From the NCBI GenBank assembly GCA_052143535.1, contig JBKQSS010000041.1, positions 62,001 through 126,000 on the forward strand: a DNA stretch of 64,000 bases, written 5' to 3'. Shown in pieces: positions 41,980-51,065 of this stretch (positions are counted from its first letter, which is position 1; each line of letters begins with the position of its first letter). A model generated the notes under the pieces. That model worked only from the letters and a program-made list of their open reading frames with translations. It made no database searches and was not told the origin of the DNA. The translations under genes and the position numbers were made by a program. Source of the DNA: JADGRA01 sp052143535 (GTDB taxonomy: Bacteria > Myxococcota > Myxococcia > Myxococcales > Myxococcaceae).

Positions 41980-42063
41980 GTCTAAAACCGGCGGCAGGCT
42001 ACTCCAGTCTCCCAAAGCCGCGAGCGGACGCTTTCTGGCGAGCGGCCGCCTGCCTGAGGCATC

Positions 42064-42843
42064 GTGCTTGTGTCCGTGACGTCGCTTCCTCCTCCTTTGG
42101 CCTTGGTCATCCTCCTCGGGGCGTGGGCGCCCCCCCTCTGGGCCTCGAGCCCCCTGGCCAGCTGTCAGGCGGCACTTCAGCGCCAGTCCGGTGGGGCCAG
42201 CGCCGAGGACGCCCTTCGGGCTTGCCTTCCCCTCTTTCGGGAGCCCGGTTGCCAGTTCGCCTGGGGAGAGCTCCTCGACTCTCCTCACGCGTCCCCGGGG
42301 TACGGGCGCGGGGTCAGCCTGTCGCGGCTGGCGGAGGCTTGCGAGAAGGCCTACTGCCCCCTTTCTGGCATGGGGCACCAGCCGCTCTGCACTGGGAGCG
42401 CGCCACCGGCGCTGACGGCCGAATTTTCCGCCGCCTGGCGGGCCTTCCAGGCAGAGGCCTTGCGCCGCGAGCACGTTCCCGCCACCACCAGCGAACGGCT
42501 GGCGCAAGCGCTGCAGCGCTGGGCCGGCTTTCTGCCACGGCCCGGGACGCGCCAGCTTTTGCAGGCCATCACCCGGCCGGAGGTGCCCGGGGTGGTGGCC
42601 CTCACCTTGTGGAGCGCGCGCGGCGAGCGACTGGGGGCCTGGGTGGCGGACGTGGACTTGGACGAGGTGACGCTACGAGCTGTGCAGGCTGCGGTGCCGC
42701 CCTCCACCGGCCCCGCGGCGCAGCGGGCGCCCTGTCTGCGGCTCGAGGCCTCACCCAGTCTCCCGCCGTCCACCACCGAGGCACTGCTGCGAGCCCTGCG
42801 CGCCGTCTGCCCGGTGGACATGGTGAGTGTGAATGACGCGTGA
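42064..42843 (+). CDS. Secreted protein of unknown function
   Basis: A 259-residue protein with a signal peptide (LALVILLGAWAPPLWASS). A helical Cys-containing middle (CEKAYCPLSGMGHQPLC) follows. Its C-terminal domain reads VALTLWSARGERLGAWVADV ... PCLRLEASPSLPPSTTEALLRALRAVCPV. The same arrangement recurs in the next gene. GTG start at 42064. It overlaps that gene by 11 bases, so the two are co-translated. The last domain has an ExbD/TolR-like feel. Confidence 0.65.
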   Translation: MLVSVTSLPPPLALVILLGAWAPPLWASSPLASCQAALQRQSGGASAEDALRACLPLFREPGCQFAWGELLDSPHASPGYGRGVSLSRLAEACEKAYCPLSGMGHQPLCTGSAPPALTAEFSAAWRAFQAEALRREHVPATTSERLAQALQRWAGFLPRPGTRQLLQAITRPEVPGVVALTLWSARGERLGAWVADVDLDEVTLRAVQAAVPPSTGPAAQRAPCLRLEASPSLPPSTTEALLRALRAVCPVDMVSVNDA

Positions 42844-43276
42844 GGGCTCCCTACCCATTGCCCGACGGGTGCTGTTTTCCATGGGGGCCGCGCTTCTCCT
42901 CTTGGCCCTTGTCCTGGGAGTCTGGTTTCTCGCCCGGCGGGTGACGCCTGGCGAATTCATCCTGCGCATCGCCCCCACGCGCCAGGGTTCGCGAAGTTTC
43001 CAGCTTAGCCTCCGAGGTCCGGGAGGTGGCGTGCTCGGGCTGTGGGCCTTCCAGGACGTGCCCACGGCCGCCATCCTCGCTGGCGTCAAGGAGAAGGTGC
43101 CCTGGAAGGCGGTTTCCACCAAGGCCAGCGCGAGTCAGCCCTGCATCACCCTGGAGGCCACTCCGGGCGTGCCCGAGTCGGCGGTGGTACCCCTGGAGCG
43201 CCTGGTGCTGGCCCACTGTTGCCCCGGCGTGACGGACATCGCCCGCTGTCCCATCCGACGGGTGCCGAGCCGCTGA
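42833..43276 (+). CDS. Membrane-anchored protein with ExbD-like C-terminal domain
   Basis: A 147-residue protein: basic N-terminus, one membrane helix (LFSMGAALLLLALVLGVWFLA) and a periplasmic domain ending PCITLEATPGVPESAVVPLERLVLAHCCPG. That tail mirrors the C-terminus of the overlapping upstream gene and recalls ExbD/TolR periplasmic domains. No ExbB/TolQ partner lies nearby. Hence a role in energised envelope processes is only a speculation. Confidence 0.65.
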   Translation: MTREGSLPIARRVLFSMGAALLLLALVLGVWFLARRVTPGEFILRIAPTRQGSRSFQLSLRGPGGGVLGLWAFQDVPTAAILAGVKEKVPWKAVSTKASASQPCITLEATPGVPESAVVPLERLVLAHCCPGVTDIARCPIRRVPSR

Positions 43277-43363
43277 AGGCGGCCAACGGCCACAGGAAAG
43301 CACCAACGCTGCCAAACGCTGTCGACGGACGCGGCCCGGGCGCGTACCTTTCCCCTCGGCGCC

Positions 43364-46300
43364 ATGGCTCTCGTCCCCGGTATGAAGGTGCGTTACCTCC
43401 CCCAGCCGGAGTGGGGCGTGGGGCACCTGGTGCGGCTCTCGGTGGACGGCGGCAAGGCCGAGGTGGTGTTTCCTTCTCGGCCCGAGCCCACCATTGTCTC
43501 CACCAAGTCCGGCGCCCTGGTGCCGCAGCCATTGGGAACCGGAGACCGCATTCGCACCGGCAAGGGCCGCGCGGGCGTGGTGACGGGCGAGGTGCCGGGC
43601 GGCCGAGGCCTCCGCCGCTATGAGGTTCGCTTCGACGACGGCGCTGAGGACGAGCTGCCGGAGTCCGAAGTCCACGCCCAGGCACCCCCGCCGGACGTGC
43701 TGGCTGCCCTCCGGGAAGGACGGGTGGCCAACGCGCGCGCTTTCTTGCTGCGCCGCCAGGCGCTGCGGTTGGACGAGGAGAGGCGCAACGACGCGCTGGG
43801 GGCACTGCTTGCCTCTCGCATCATGGTGAAACCACACCAGGTGGGGGTGGTGCAGCGGGTGCTTTCGGCCCGCGCGCCGCGCTTCGTCTTGGCCGACGAG
43901 GTGGGCCTCGGGAAAACCATTGAGGCCGGCATGGTGTACTCGGCGCTGCGCCTTTCCGGCCTGGCCGCGAGGGTGCTGGTGGTGGCGCCGAGCCACCTCA
44001 CGGTGCAGTGGCTGGCCGAGCTCTTCCATAAATTCAACCAGCTCTTCACCCTGATGGACGCCGAGCGCCTCGCTGCAAGCCGGGAGGAGCAGCCGGATGT
44101 CTCCCCCTGGGCGCGGTTTCCCACCGTGGTGACAAGCCTCGAGTTGCTGGCTCGCAGCCAGGCGCTCGCGGACGAAGCGGCCGCGGCCGGCTGGGACCTG
44201 GTCATCGTCGACGAGGCCCACCACCTGCGGGCCGAGGCGGCCTTCCGCGCTGTCTCCGCCCTCGCCCCGCGCAGCTGGGGCCTTTTGCTCCTCACCGCCA
44301 CGCCGATGCAGCTCGACCCCGAGGAGTACCGCCGGCTACTGCTGCTGCTTGACCCGTCCACCGCACCGACGCGGCAGCAGCTGGCCGAGAGGCTGGCCCG
44401 TCAAGAGCAGCTCTCGGAGGTGGCGCGCGCCCTGCTCGTCGCGCCGGAGAAGGTCCCGGCAGCAGCCCTCGCTACCTTGAGGGCGCGCTTCCCGGAGGAC
44501 ACCCGGCTGGCGCGGCTGCGCGAGCCCGGTGCGTTGCTGTCCCACCTGGCAGAAACCTACAGCCTCTCGGACCGACTCATCCGCAACCGCCGCGCCCGCG
44601 TCGGCGGCTTCAGCGAGCGGCGACTGCACCGCCACCCGGTGCAGCTTGGCGAGGCCGAGCGGACGGCCCGAAGCGCGGTGTTGAAGGCCGTCGGAGAAGG
44701 CAAGCTGCGCGGCGCAGCGCTGGCTGGGCTGCTCCGACGGCTTGACTCCTCGCCGGCCGCCTTTGCCCAAGCGGCGCGCAGTGTGCCGTCCGTCACCGCG
44801 CTGGCCAGCAGTCTCCCGGCGCGGGACGCCAAGTTTCTCGCGCTCCTCAAACTCCTGCGGGACGTCTGGGCACGCGAGCCAGGGGCCAAGGTGCTCCTCT
44901 TCACCGAGGCCCGAGAGACGCTGGAGGCACTGCGGGAGCTCTTGCGCGCCGAAGGCATTGAAGCGCTCGGCTACCACGGAGACTTGGCCCTGGTGGAGCG
45001 GGACAGGCAGGTGGCGCGTTTCCGGGACCCGGACGGCCCGCTGCTGCTGTTGTGCACCGAAGTCGGCGGGGAAGGACGCAACTTTCAATTCGCCCACCAC
45101 CTCGTCCACTACGACTTGCCCTGGAGCCCGGCCACGGTGGAGCAGCGCATCGGCCGGCTGGACCGCATCGGCCAAACGCACCCGGTGGAAATTCACGTCT
45201 TCGACGTCAAGGGCACCCTGGCCGCCGACGTCCTGGTGTTGCTGGCCGACGCGGTGGGTGTCTTCGGCGAGACGGTCGGCGGACTGGACGCGGTGCTGGA
45301 GGGCGTCGAGGGGCGCCTGCTTGAGCTCGCCTTGGAGCCCTCCGAGGCCCGGAGGGCTTACCGCGAGCAGCTCGCCGTGGCGGTGGCCTCGGCCCGCGAA
45401 GCGGCCCGGCGGGCGTATGACCCGCTGCTCGACGTCCGCAGTTTCGACCAGGAGGCGGTGGAAGCCCTGGTGACTCGGGCGCAGGCACGGCTTCGCATTG
45501 AGCCCGACTCTGAGTCCACCCTGGACGAGGCCTTGTGGGGCGTGGCCCGCGACCTGGACGAGCGGCTTGAGGAGGCGGTGACGGAGCTCGCCGAGCGAGT
45601 GGGAATCGGCGTCGACACCGACCGCGAGGTGAATGCCTTCCAGTGCGCCTTTCACTTCGGGCATGCCCTCACCGTGGAGGCCCTGCCAGGGCTGGACGTC
45701 AGCCAGGAGAAGACGGTGCTCGGCACCTTCTGGCGCGACACTGCCGTGGAGCAGGAGGAGATTGACTTCTTCGCCACCGGGCACCCGGTGGTGGAGGCTC
45801 TCTTCGGCTTCCTCCGCGACGGGCCCTACGGCCGGACGGGCTTCCGCGGCATTCAGCGCCGAGGCGCCAAGCGCGCGCGAGGGCTAGAGGTGCTCTTCCA
45901 TTTGGTTCCGCCGGAACCCGAAGACACCTCCCCCGGGGCCCGCGTCCCCTCGAGGCAGCTGGCGCGCTTCTTGGACGCTGGCCTCATCCGGGTGGCGGTG
46001 GTGGCCGGCCCGGGCGGCAAGCCACTCGTCGACCCGGCCCTGCTCGAAGTGCTGGAAGAGGACGGGCGCGCCCTGCCACACGACCAGGTGCGAGCCGCCT
46101 TCCCGGACTTGGCCACCTTTGTGGACGCCGGGGTGGCCGAGGCGCGCCGCGCCGCGGAAGACCAGCTCTCGACGCTGCGGGCGCGTGCCCGGGAGGCGCT
46201 CGTCGCTGAGCGGGACCTCACCCTGGAGCGTCTGGCCCGGGCGCTCGCGCACCAGGGCGTGCCTAAGGCGGCGGTGGCCGCGCAGCTGGCGATGGAGCGC

Positions 46301-46384
46301 GCCTACGCCACCAGCCTCGAGCAGACGCTGCAGAAAGTGACGCTGCAGCTCGACTCGGTGTGCGGCTTCGTGGTCGACCACTGA
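43364..46384 (+). CDS. RapA-like SWI2/SNF2 helicase-like ATPase
   Basis: A 1006-residue ATPase resembling RapA (HepA), which recycles RNA polymerase. The N-terminal GMKVRYLPQPEWGVGHLVRL is a tudor-like/DUF3553-type module. The helicase core follows: motif I LADEVGLGKT (GLGKT 181-185), motif II DEAH (283-286), LLTATPMQL (III) and QRIGRLDRIGQ (VI, around residue 595). A C-terminal RapA-type region of about 350 residues has FQCAFHFGHALTVEAL. No methyltransferase or restriction genes flank it, so DNA defence is unlikely. Standalone gene, ATG start. Confidence 0.9.
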   Translation: MALVPGMKVRYLPQPEWGVGHLVRLSVDGGKAEVVFPSRPEPTIVSTKSGALVPQPLGTGDRIRTGKGRAGVVTGEVPGGRGLRRYEVRFDDGAEDELPESEVHAQAPPPDVLAALREGRVANARAFLLRRQALRLDEERRNDALGALLASRIMVKPHQVGVVQRVLSARAPRFVLADEVGLGKTIEAGMVYSALRLSGLAARVLVVAPSHLTVQWLAELFHKFNQLFTLMDAERLAASREEQPDVSPWARFPTVVTSLELLARSQALADEAAAAGWDLVIVDEAHHLRAEAAFRAVSALAPRSWGLLLLTATPMQLDPEEYRRLLLLLDPSTAPTRQQLAERLARQEQLSEVARALLVAPEKVPAAALATLRARFPEDTRLARLREPGALLSHLAETYSLSDRLIRNRRARVGGFSERRLHRHPVQLGEAERTARSAVLKAVGEGKLRGAALAGLLRRLDSSPAAFAQAARSVPSVTALASSLPARDAKFLALLKLLRDVWAREPGAKVLLFTEARETLEALRELLRAEGIEALGYHGDLALVERDRQVARFRDPDGPLLLLCTEVGGEGRNFQFAHHLVHYDLPWSPATVEQRIGRLDRIGQTHPVEIHVFDVKGTLAADVLVLLADAVGVFGETVGGLDAVLEGVEGRLLELALEPSEARRAYREQLAVAVASAREAARRAYDPLLDVRSFDQEAVEALVTRAQARLRIEPDSESTLDEALWGVARDLDERLEEAVTELAERVGIGVDTDREVNAFQCAFHFGHALTVEALPGLDVSQEKTVLGTFWRDTAVEQEEIDFFATGHPVVEALFGFLRDGPYGRTGFRGIQRRGAKRARGLEVLFHLVPPEPEDTSPGARVPSRQLARFLDAGLIRVAVVAGPGGKPLVDPALLEVLEEDGRALPHDQVRAAFPDLATFVDAGVAEARRAAEDQLSTLRARAREALVAERDLTLERLARALAHQGVPKAAVAAQLAMERAYATSLEQTLQKVTLQLDSVCGFVVDH

Positions 46385-46397
46385 GGCGGGTGGCTGA

Positions 46398-46415
46398 CAC
46401 CCCCCGTAGGGGGTG
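46398..46415 (+). terminator. Hairpin after the RapA-like gene
   Basis: caccccc and gggggtg form a 7-bp stem around a cgta loop, 14 bases past the stop. A gggggcg run follows instead of uridines, so termination is uncertain. Confidence 0.35.
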
Positions 46416-46452
46416 GGGGGCGAGGCAACGTCCTGCCAGGAGGGCTTTTCCC

Positions 46453-47496
46453 ATGCGCACTTCTCTCCCAGTTTTGTTGGCCGTCACTGTGGCGCTCGAG
46501 GCGCGAGCCGCCGAGGCCCCGCCCCCGGCGCTCGAGGTGTTGGTTCTCGGCTCCGGTGGCCCTCGCGTCTCAAAGCGCGCCTCGGTTGGAAACCTGCTTC
46601 TCGTCCAAGGCCAGGCGCGGATTCTGGTGGACGCCGGCCCAGGGACATTCGTCCGGGCCGGCGAGTCCGGTGTGGACTTGTCGGCGCTGGACACGGTGCT
46701 GCTCACCCACCTCCATGTCGACCATTCCGCCGAGCTTCCCGCCTTCGTCAAGACGCGGGCCCTCGATGCGAGCGGGCCGGTACAGATGAGGGTATTCGGC
46801 CCGAGCGGCAGCAGCCTCTTTCCCTCGACCGTGGCTTTCGTCGATGGCCTCTTTGGACCGCGCGGCCTCTACCGCTACCTGCGCGACTTCGGCGCGGAAA
46901 TGCGCGTTTCCGCCGAGGACATTCCGGCCAAGCTCGGCTCGCCGGCCCGGTCGGTGAGCCTTCCCGGCGGCGTCTCCGTCAAAGCTCAGGCCATCCACCA
47001 CGGCGACACGCCAGCGGTGGCCTTCCGCATCGGCCTCGGGCAGCAAAGCGTCGTTTTTTCGGGCGACATCGACCCCTCAGGACTTGCCTCTCTTGCGCAG
47101 CTGGCCAAAGGAGCGGACCTCCTGGTGGTGAGCTGCGCCGTCCTCGACCCGCCCGGCTCACCGGAGGCGCTCTACCAACGCCACAGTCCTCCTAAGCGCC
47201 TCGCCGAGACGGCCGCGGCGGCAGGCGTGAAGGCACTCCTCTTGACGCACCTGCCGCCGGCCGTCTCGGTGCAGCAGTCCGAGGTGCTGGCCTCGGTACG
47301 CGCCTCCTTCTCTGGGGCCGTCACTTTTGCCGAGGACGGGCTGCGAGTGCCGGTGCCAGGGGCGGCCTCCGAGAGGCCCTCCAAGCCGTGTCGGGCGGAC
47401 GCCGACTGCGGACAGGGCCAGCGTTGCGACCGCAAAGTGTGCAACCGGGCTCCCTGTCCTTCCTGGTGCGTGCCGCTGGCCGGCGCCCACCCCTGA
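46453..47496 (+). CDS. Secreted metallo-beta-lactamase-fold hydrolase with Cys-rich tail
   Basis: A 347-residue protein with a signal peptide (LLAVTVALEARAAEA). A metallo-beta-lactamase domain follows: LTHLHVDHSAELP (HxHxDH), VFSGDIDP and LLLTHLPP. This is the AIM-1-independent, RNase-Z/arylsulfatase-like class rather than a known beta-lactamase. The C-terminal 45 residues form a separate domain with CRADADCGQGQRCDRKVCNRAPCPSWC, as in Dickkopf-like eight-cysteine modules common in myxobacterial secreted proteins. Substrate unknown. Confidence 0.8.
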   Translation: MRTSLPVLLAVTVALEARAAEAPPPALEVLVLGSGGPRVSKRASVGNLLLVQGQARILVDAGPGTFVRAGESGVDLSALDTVLLTHLHVDHSAELPAFVKTRALDASGPVQMRVFGPSGSSLFPSTVAFVDGLFGPRGLYRYLRDFGAEMRVSAEDIPAKLGSPARSVSLPGGVSVKAQAIHHGDTPAVAFRIGLGQQSVVFSGDIDPSGLASLAQLAKGADLLVVSCAVLDPPGSPEALYQRHSPPKRLAETAAAAGVKALLLTHLPPAVSVQQSEVLASVRASFSGAVTFAEDGLRVPVPGAASERPSKPCRADADCGQGQRCDRKVCNRAPCPSWCVPLAGAHP

Positions 47497-47519
47497 AGAG
47501 GGCCGCAGGCGGCCGAGCG

Positions 47520-48509
47520 TCAGCTGCGGACGGTGAGGACCGCCGCCCCGCGAAACCGCCCCTGCCGCAGTGCCTCGAGGGCCTCGTTGGCTTTCTCCAG
47601 CGGAAACACCGTCACCTCGGGGCGCACCGGCACCCGGGGCGCGAGCTGGAGAAACTGCGCGCCGTCTTCTCTTGTGAGGTTGGCCACGCTCCGCACCAGA
47701 CGCTCCTCCCACAAAAGCTTGTATGGGAACGAGGGGATGTCGCTCATATGGATGCCGGCACACACCACCTTGCCGCCCGGACCGACTGCTTCCAGCGCTC
47801 GCACCACCAGGCTGCCCACCGGGGCAAAAACAATGGCAGCGTCCAAGGGCTCGGGCGGCCTCTCGCTCGAGCCGCCGGCCCACTCCACGCCCTGGCTGAG
47901 GGCGAATTGCTGGTCCGCGACGTCGCCATCGCGCGTGAAGGCAAACACCCGCCGGCTCTGGTGGCGGGCGACTTGGGCGACGAGGTGGGCGGAGGCGCCA
48001 AAGCCGTACAGGCCCAGCTTCTCGGCGCTGCCTGCAAGGCGCAGCGAGCGAAAGCCGATGAGGCCGGCGCACAACAACGGCGCCGCGTGGACGTCGTCGA
48101 TGGAGTCCGGCAGCGGGAAGCAGTAGCCGGCGTTGGCGACAGTGCGCTCGGCGTACCCGCCGTCGAGGTGGTAGCCGGTGAAGCGGGCCCGGGGGCAGAG
48201 GTTTTCACGCCCGGAGAGGCAGTACTGGCAGCTGCCGTCCGTCCAGGCGAGCCACGGCACGCCCACCCGTTGGCCCACGGCCAGGTGCTCCACCGAGGCC
48301 CCCCGCGCCACCACCCGGCCGACCACCTGGTGGCCGAGCACCAGGGGCAACTTCGGGTTCGGCAACTCCCCATCCAGGAGGTGGAGGTCTGTCCGGCACA
48401 CCCCACAGGCAGAGACGTCGAGTCGCACCTGCTCGGGCTCAAGCACCGCGTCCGGAAGCGAACGCATGGCCAGCGGGCCACCGATGCGCTCCAGCACCAT
48501 GGCCCTCAT
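47520..48509 (-). CDS. Zinc-dependent alcohol dehydrogenase
   Basis: A 329-residue MDR-family dehydrogenase. Catalytic zinc ligands are in ACGVCRTDLH and LVLGHQVVG. The structural zinc loop is CQYCLSGRENLC, followed by the nucleotide-binding GLYGFGASAHL. The pattern resembles the AdhA/YahK-like NADP-dependent subgroup. Its ATG overlaps the stop of the upstream GNAT gene (ATGA), so three minus-strand genes form one operon. Substrate specificity is not evident. Confidence 0.9.
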   Translation of the reverse strand: MRAMVLERIGGPLAMRSLPDAVLEPEQVRLDVSACGVCRTDLHLLDGELPNPKLPLVLGHQVVGRVVARGASVEHLAVGQRVGVPWLAWTDGSCQYCLSGRENLCPRARFTGYHLDGGYAERTVANAGYCFPLPDSIDDVHAAPLLCAGLIGFRSLRLAGSAEKLGLYGFGASAHLVAQVARHQSRRVFAFTRDGDVADQQFALSQGVEWAGGSSERPPEPLDAAIVFAPVGSLVVRALEAVGPGGKVVCAGIHMSDIPSFPYKLLWEERLVRSVANLTREDGAQFLQLAPRVPVRPEVTVFPLEKANEALEALRQGRFRGAAVLTVRS

Positions 48510-48973
48510 GGCGTCCCCTCCAGAGCTTTCCGCAAAAACACCGCGTCGCCCCAAGAGCGGGACGCGTGCTTGAAGGGCTGGTAGCCCAGGCCGCGGTACA
48601 GGGCCAGCGCGGCGGCATTGCTGGGCCGGGTATTGAGGGTCAGCACCCGGATGCCCCGGGCCTGGGCTTCGGCCTCGGCGAAGAGCGTCAGTGAGCGGCC
48701 GAGCCCTCGGCGGCCTGCAGCGGCACTCACCGCGAGGCTGGTGACAGTGGCGACGGTGCGCCCGTCGGCAACATCCGGGTCCACGTCCACGAAGTCCAAA
48801 GCCACCATTGCCACCACCCGGCCGGACAGCTCGGCCACCCACATGGCGCGCTCGCCCCGCTTCGCCGCTTCAAACCACTCGGGGACGGCGTCGGCATCCC
48901 ACCCCGCCTCGAGGCGAAGCGCCCGCAGGGTGGGCGCGTCCTCCCTCCGGGCCTGCCGCACGAGGGGCGTCAC
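48506..48973 (-). CDS. GNAT family N-acetyltransferase
   Basis: A 155-residue acetyltransferase. The acetyl-CoA loop is VTSLAVSAAAGRRGLGRSL (the Q/RxxGxG/A motif as GRRGLG). LNTRPSNAAALALYRGLGYQPF is the classic C-terminal helix and strand. The GTG at 48973 overlaps the stop of the upstream hydrolase (GTGA), deciding the start. Substrate unknown. Middle gene of the hydrolase-GNAT-dehydrogenase run. Confidence 0.85.
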   Translation of the reverse strand: MTPLVRQARREDAPTLRALRLEAGWDADAVPEWFEAAKRGERAMWVAELSGRVVAMVALDFVDVDPDVADGRTVATVTSLAVSAAAGRRGLGRSLTLFAEAEAQARGIRVLTLNTRPSNAAALALYRGLGYQPFKHASRSWGDAVFLRKALEGTP

Positions 48974-49593
48974 GACGTCTCGAGCAGCCAGTGCACGGCC
49001 GAGGCGCACACGGCGTCGAACTCGCGCTGCTTCCCGGTGAGGAGGTGGTCGGCATCCGGTAGCTCGAAAAGACGCGCATGGGGAATGCGCGCCACGAGGG
49101 CGCGGACGTCCTCGGTCGAAGCAAACTCGTCCCGCTGGGCCTGGATGACGGCCACCGGCTGGTGCAACGACTCGGCCACCGAGAGGTCGAAGAGGCGAGT
49201 GGCCATGCCCACTGCCAGCACGCGCGCCACCCGTGGCTCCACCGCCGCCAGCTCCAGGGCGGTCCGGGCACCGAAGCTAAACCCGGCCACCGCCAGCGGC
49301 ACTCCGGGCACCTGCCCCTCGAGCCAGTCCAGAGCGGTGCGTGCATCCTCGAGCTCCCCCGGGCCGCTGTCATAGGCCCCGGTGGAGGCGCCCACGCCGC
49401 GGAAGTTGAAGCGCAGAACGCTGCAGCGGGCCGTCCGGAAGGCCGCGGCGACACGGTAGGTGACGGTGTTGTGCAGGTTTCCCCCGGCCAGCGGGTGGGG
49501 GTGGCACACCAGGGCCGCGCCGCGCGGGGCGTCTTGGGTCCAGAGCATGCCCTCCAGGTGCCCGTGGGGGGCCGGGATGTCGACCTGTGCCAC
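48970..49593 (-). CDS. Dienelactone-hydrolase-like alpha/beta hydrolase
   Basis: A 207-residue alpha/beta hydrolase: VCHPHPLAGGN and FNFRGVGASTG are oxyanion and turn motifs, and AGFSFGARTAL carries the nucleophile serine. RDEFAS and DADHLLTG hold the acid and His. The AHPHPxxGGxxxN form is typical of the small peptidase S15-like/UPF0227-like group found widely in bacteria. Overlaps the GNAT start. Function unknown. Confidence 0.87.
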   Translation of the reverse strand: MAQVDIPAPHGHLEGMLWTQDAPRGAALVCHPHPLAGGNLHNTVTYRVAAAFRTARCSVLRFNFRGVGASTGAYDSGPGELEDARTALDWLEGQVPGVPLAVAGFSFGARTALELAAVEPRVARVLAVGMATRLFDLSVAESLHQPVAVIQAQRDEFASTEDVRALVARIPHARLFELPDADHLLTGKQREFDAVCASAVHWLLETS

Positions 49594-49612
49594 GGCGCCG
49601 GAGGTTAGGCCC

Positions 49613-50161
49613 TCAAGGCCAGAGCTGTCCCCTGAGCGCCCGTGCCCGGGCCTGCAGCTCGGGGTCCATGCTGGTCAGCTCGATGGACTTGAGTCGCTCA
49701 TCCAGACTCTTGGGGAGTTTCGTCTTCAGCTTTCCCTCGTCATTGAGGGCCTCGAGGCGGCCGAGCGCCTGGCCCACCACCCGCTCGCGGGGGTGGTCCA
49801 AAAGTGAGTCGAGGAAATAAGGGTCCTCCGGGAGCTCCGGGTACTTCTCCAAATAGTCGAGCACTCCCTGCACCCAGCTCTTTCGGTCCATCTCCCGAAG
49901 TTGCAGCATCGCCTCGCGCTGCGCCTTGCGTTTGCCTTCCGGGTCAAACGTCTTGGCCAGCCCCTCCGGCAGCTCTCCTCCTTTGAAGAGTGAGTCGGCG
50001 GCCAGCTTGTAGCGGCTGTAGCTGGCGCTGCGCTCGATGCGCTGCTGGGCGGGGTCGTCCTGGCGCGAGTGGTACTTGCTCTTCCCGCGCTGGGCATCAA
50101 TCTCGCGCCAGCTCTTGTTGCGTTTCCCGCTGAAACCGCCGCCCTCGTCGTCCTTGGGCAT
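49613..50161 (-). CDS. Conserved hypothetical protein (myxobacterial type)
   Basis: A 182-residue soluble, helical protein with charged N-terminus (GGGFSGKRNKSWREIDAQRG). The repetitive-looking middle is rich in Leu, Glu and Arg (YLEKYPELPEDPYFLDSLLDH, QALGRLEALNDEGKLKTKLP). No known motif. ATG 50161 with aaggtgg upstream was preferred; an ATG at 50224 would overlap the preceding gene by 49 bases. Likely co-transcribed with it. Confidence 0.6.
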   Translation of the reverse strand: MPKDDEGGGFSGKRNKSWREIDAQRGKSKYHSRQDDPAQQRIERSASYSRYKLAADSLFKGGELPEGLAKTFDPEGKRKAQREAMLQLREMDRKSWVQGVLDYLEKYPELPEDPYFLDSLLDHPRERVVGQALGRLEALNDEGKLKTKLPKSLDERLKSIELTSMDPELQARARALRGQLWP

Positions 50162-50175
50162 GTCTGCCACCACCT

Positions 50176-50913
50176 TCACGTGCGCCGCGCTGCCCACAGG
50201 GCCGCGACGAGATTTCTGACCCATCCCCGCAGCGCGGCAGCTTCGTTCGCCGCTACGGGCGCTTCCTCGTCCTGCTCGGCCTCGAAGAGCGCTTCGTCCG
50301 CGTAGGCAATTAACGCGGCCGGGCCCCCCTCGCCTCCGGGGCTTGTCTTCAACGCCGCGGGGTCGACCCGGGCCGGCGCTGCCCCGCACCCCAGCTCGAG
50401 CATCGCATGAAGCTCGAAGGCCAGATGCCGCAGGACCCCATACCCTTCATCGGATAGGGGCTCCTCGTCAAGGAAGCTCACCAAGGCGTCCTGGCGATTT
50501 TCGAAGGAGTGCAGCAAACGGGTGTGTGCCCGGGTGTCCTGCTCGAGGAAGCGCCAGGCCGACTCGACCCACTCCTCGGTGGGAGGGCCACCGGCCAGCG
50601 GCACCGGCCGGACGGGCTTGGGCTTCTTCGGCCGGGGCCCAGCGAGGCCAAGGCTGAGCGTGTCTGGGCAGACGTCCCACAGGCCGAGGAGGTTCTGGAA
50701 GAGGCGCCGGGCCTGGCTCGGGTCTGCAAAACGCGGCTCCGCTGGGAAAAGCGTCGGGAGGACGTCGGCCGGCTGAAGGCCGGCCTTCCGCGCCTCACGG
50801 AACTGCGCCGCCACCTCCTCGGGGCCATACGGAGAGCCGCCCAACGCGAGGAGCTCCGCGAGGACGTCCGAGCCCTCGAAGCGGCGCTCAAAAGAAGCAT
50901 TGCTGCGGGCCAT
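50176..50913 (-). CDS. Conserved hypothetical protein
   Basis: A 245-residue helical, acidic protein without signal peptide or membrane segments. Recurrent short helices are seen: VAAQFREARKAGLQPADVLPTLFP, LLGLWDVCPDTLS, WVESAWRFLEQDTRAHTRLLHSFENRQ. There is a Pro/Lys linker (PRPKKPKPVRPVP). ATG 50913 follows the upstream in-frame ATG 50964 by 17 codons; the shorter form is more natural. Function unknown. Confidence 0.6.
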   Translation of the reverse strand: MARSNASFERRFEGSDVLAELLALGGSPYGPEEVAAQFREARKAGLQPADVLPTLFPAEPRFADPSQARRLFQNLLGLWDVCPDTLSLGLAGPRPKKPKPVRPVPLAGGPPTEEWVESAWRFLEQDTRAHTRLLHSFENRQDALVSFLDEEPLSDEGYGVLRHLAFELHAMLELGCGAAPARVDPAALKTSPGGEGGPAALIAYADEALFEAEQDEEAPVAANEAAALRGWVRNLVAALWAARRT

Positions 50914-51065
50914 GCGGGCTCGAGGACAGTCCCCCGGAGGCCAAGTCCTTCCGGCCGGGTCCACTCACTCCGAGGGTTAAAGCATCGCCCGGCGACACGG
51001 CGAGACGAAAGAGGGGCAACAGAGGAGGGCCCGCGCCGAAGCGCTCCCCCCCAGGCGCGGCCACT

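Noticed and set aside
43364..46384. RapA-like ATPase considered as a DISARM/BREX-like defence gene
   Set aside because: The N-terminal tudor-like module and C-terminal region match RapA. No methyltransferase, PglZ or nuclease genes are nearby.
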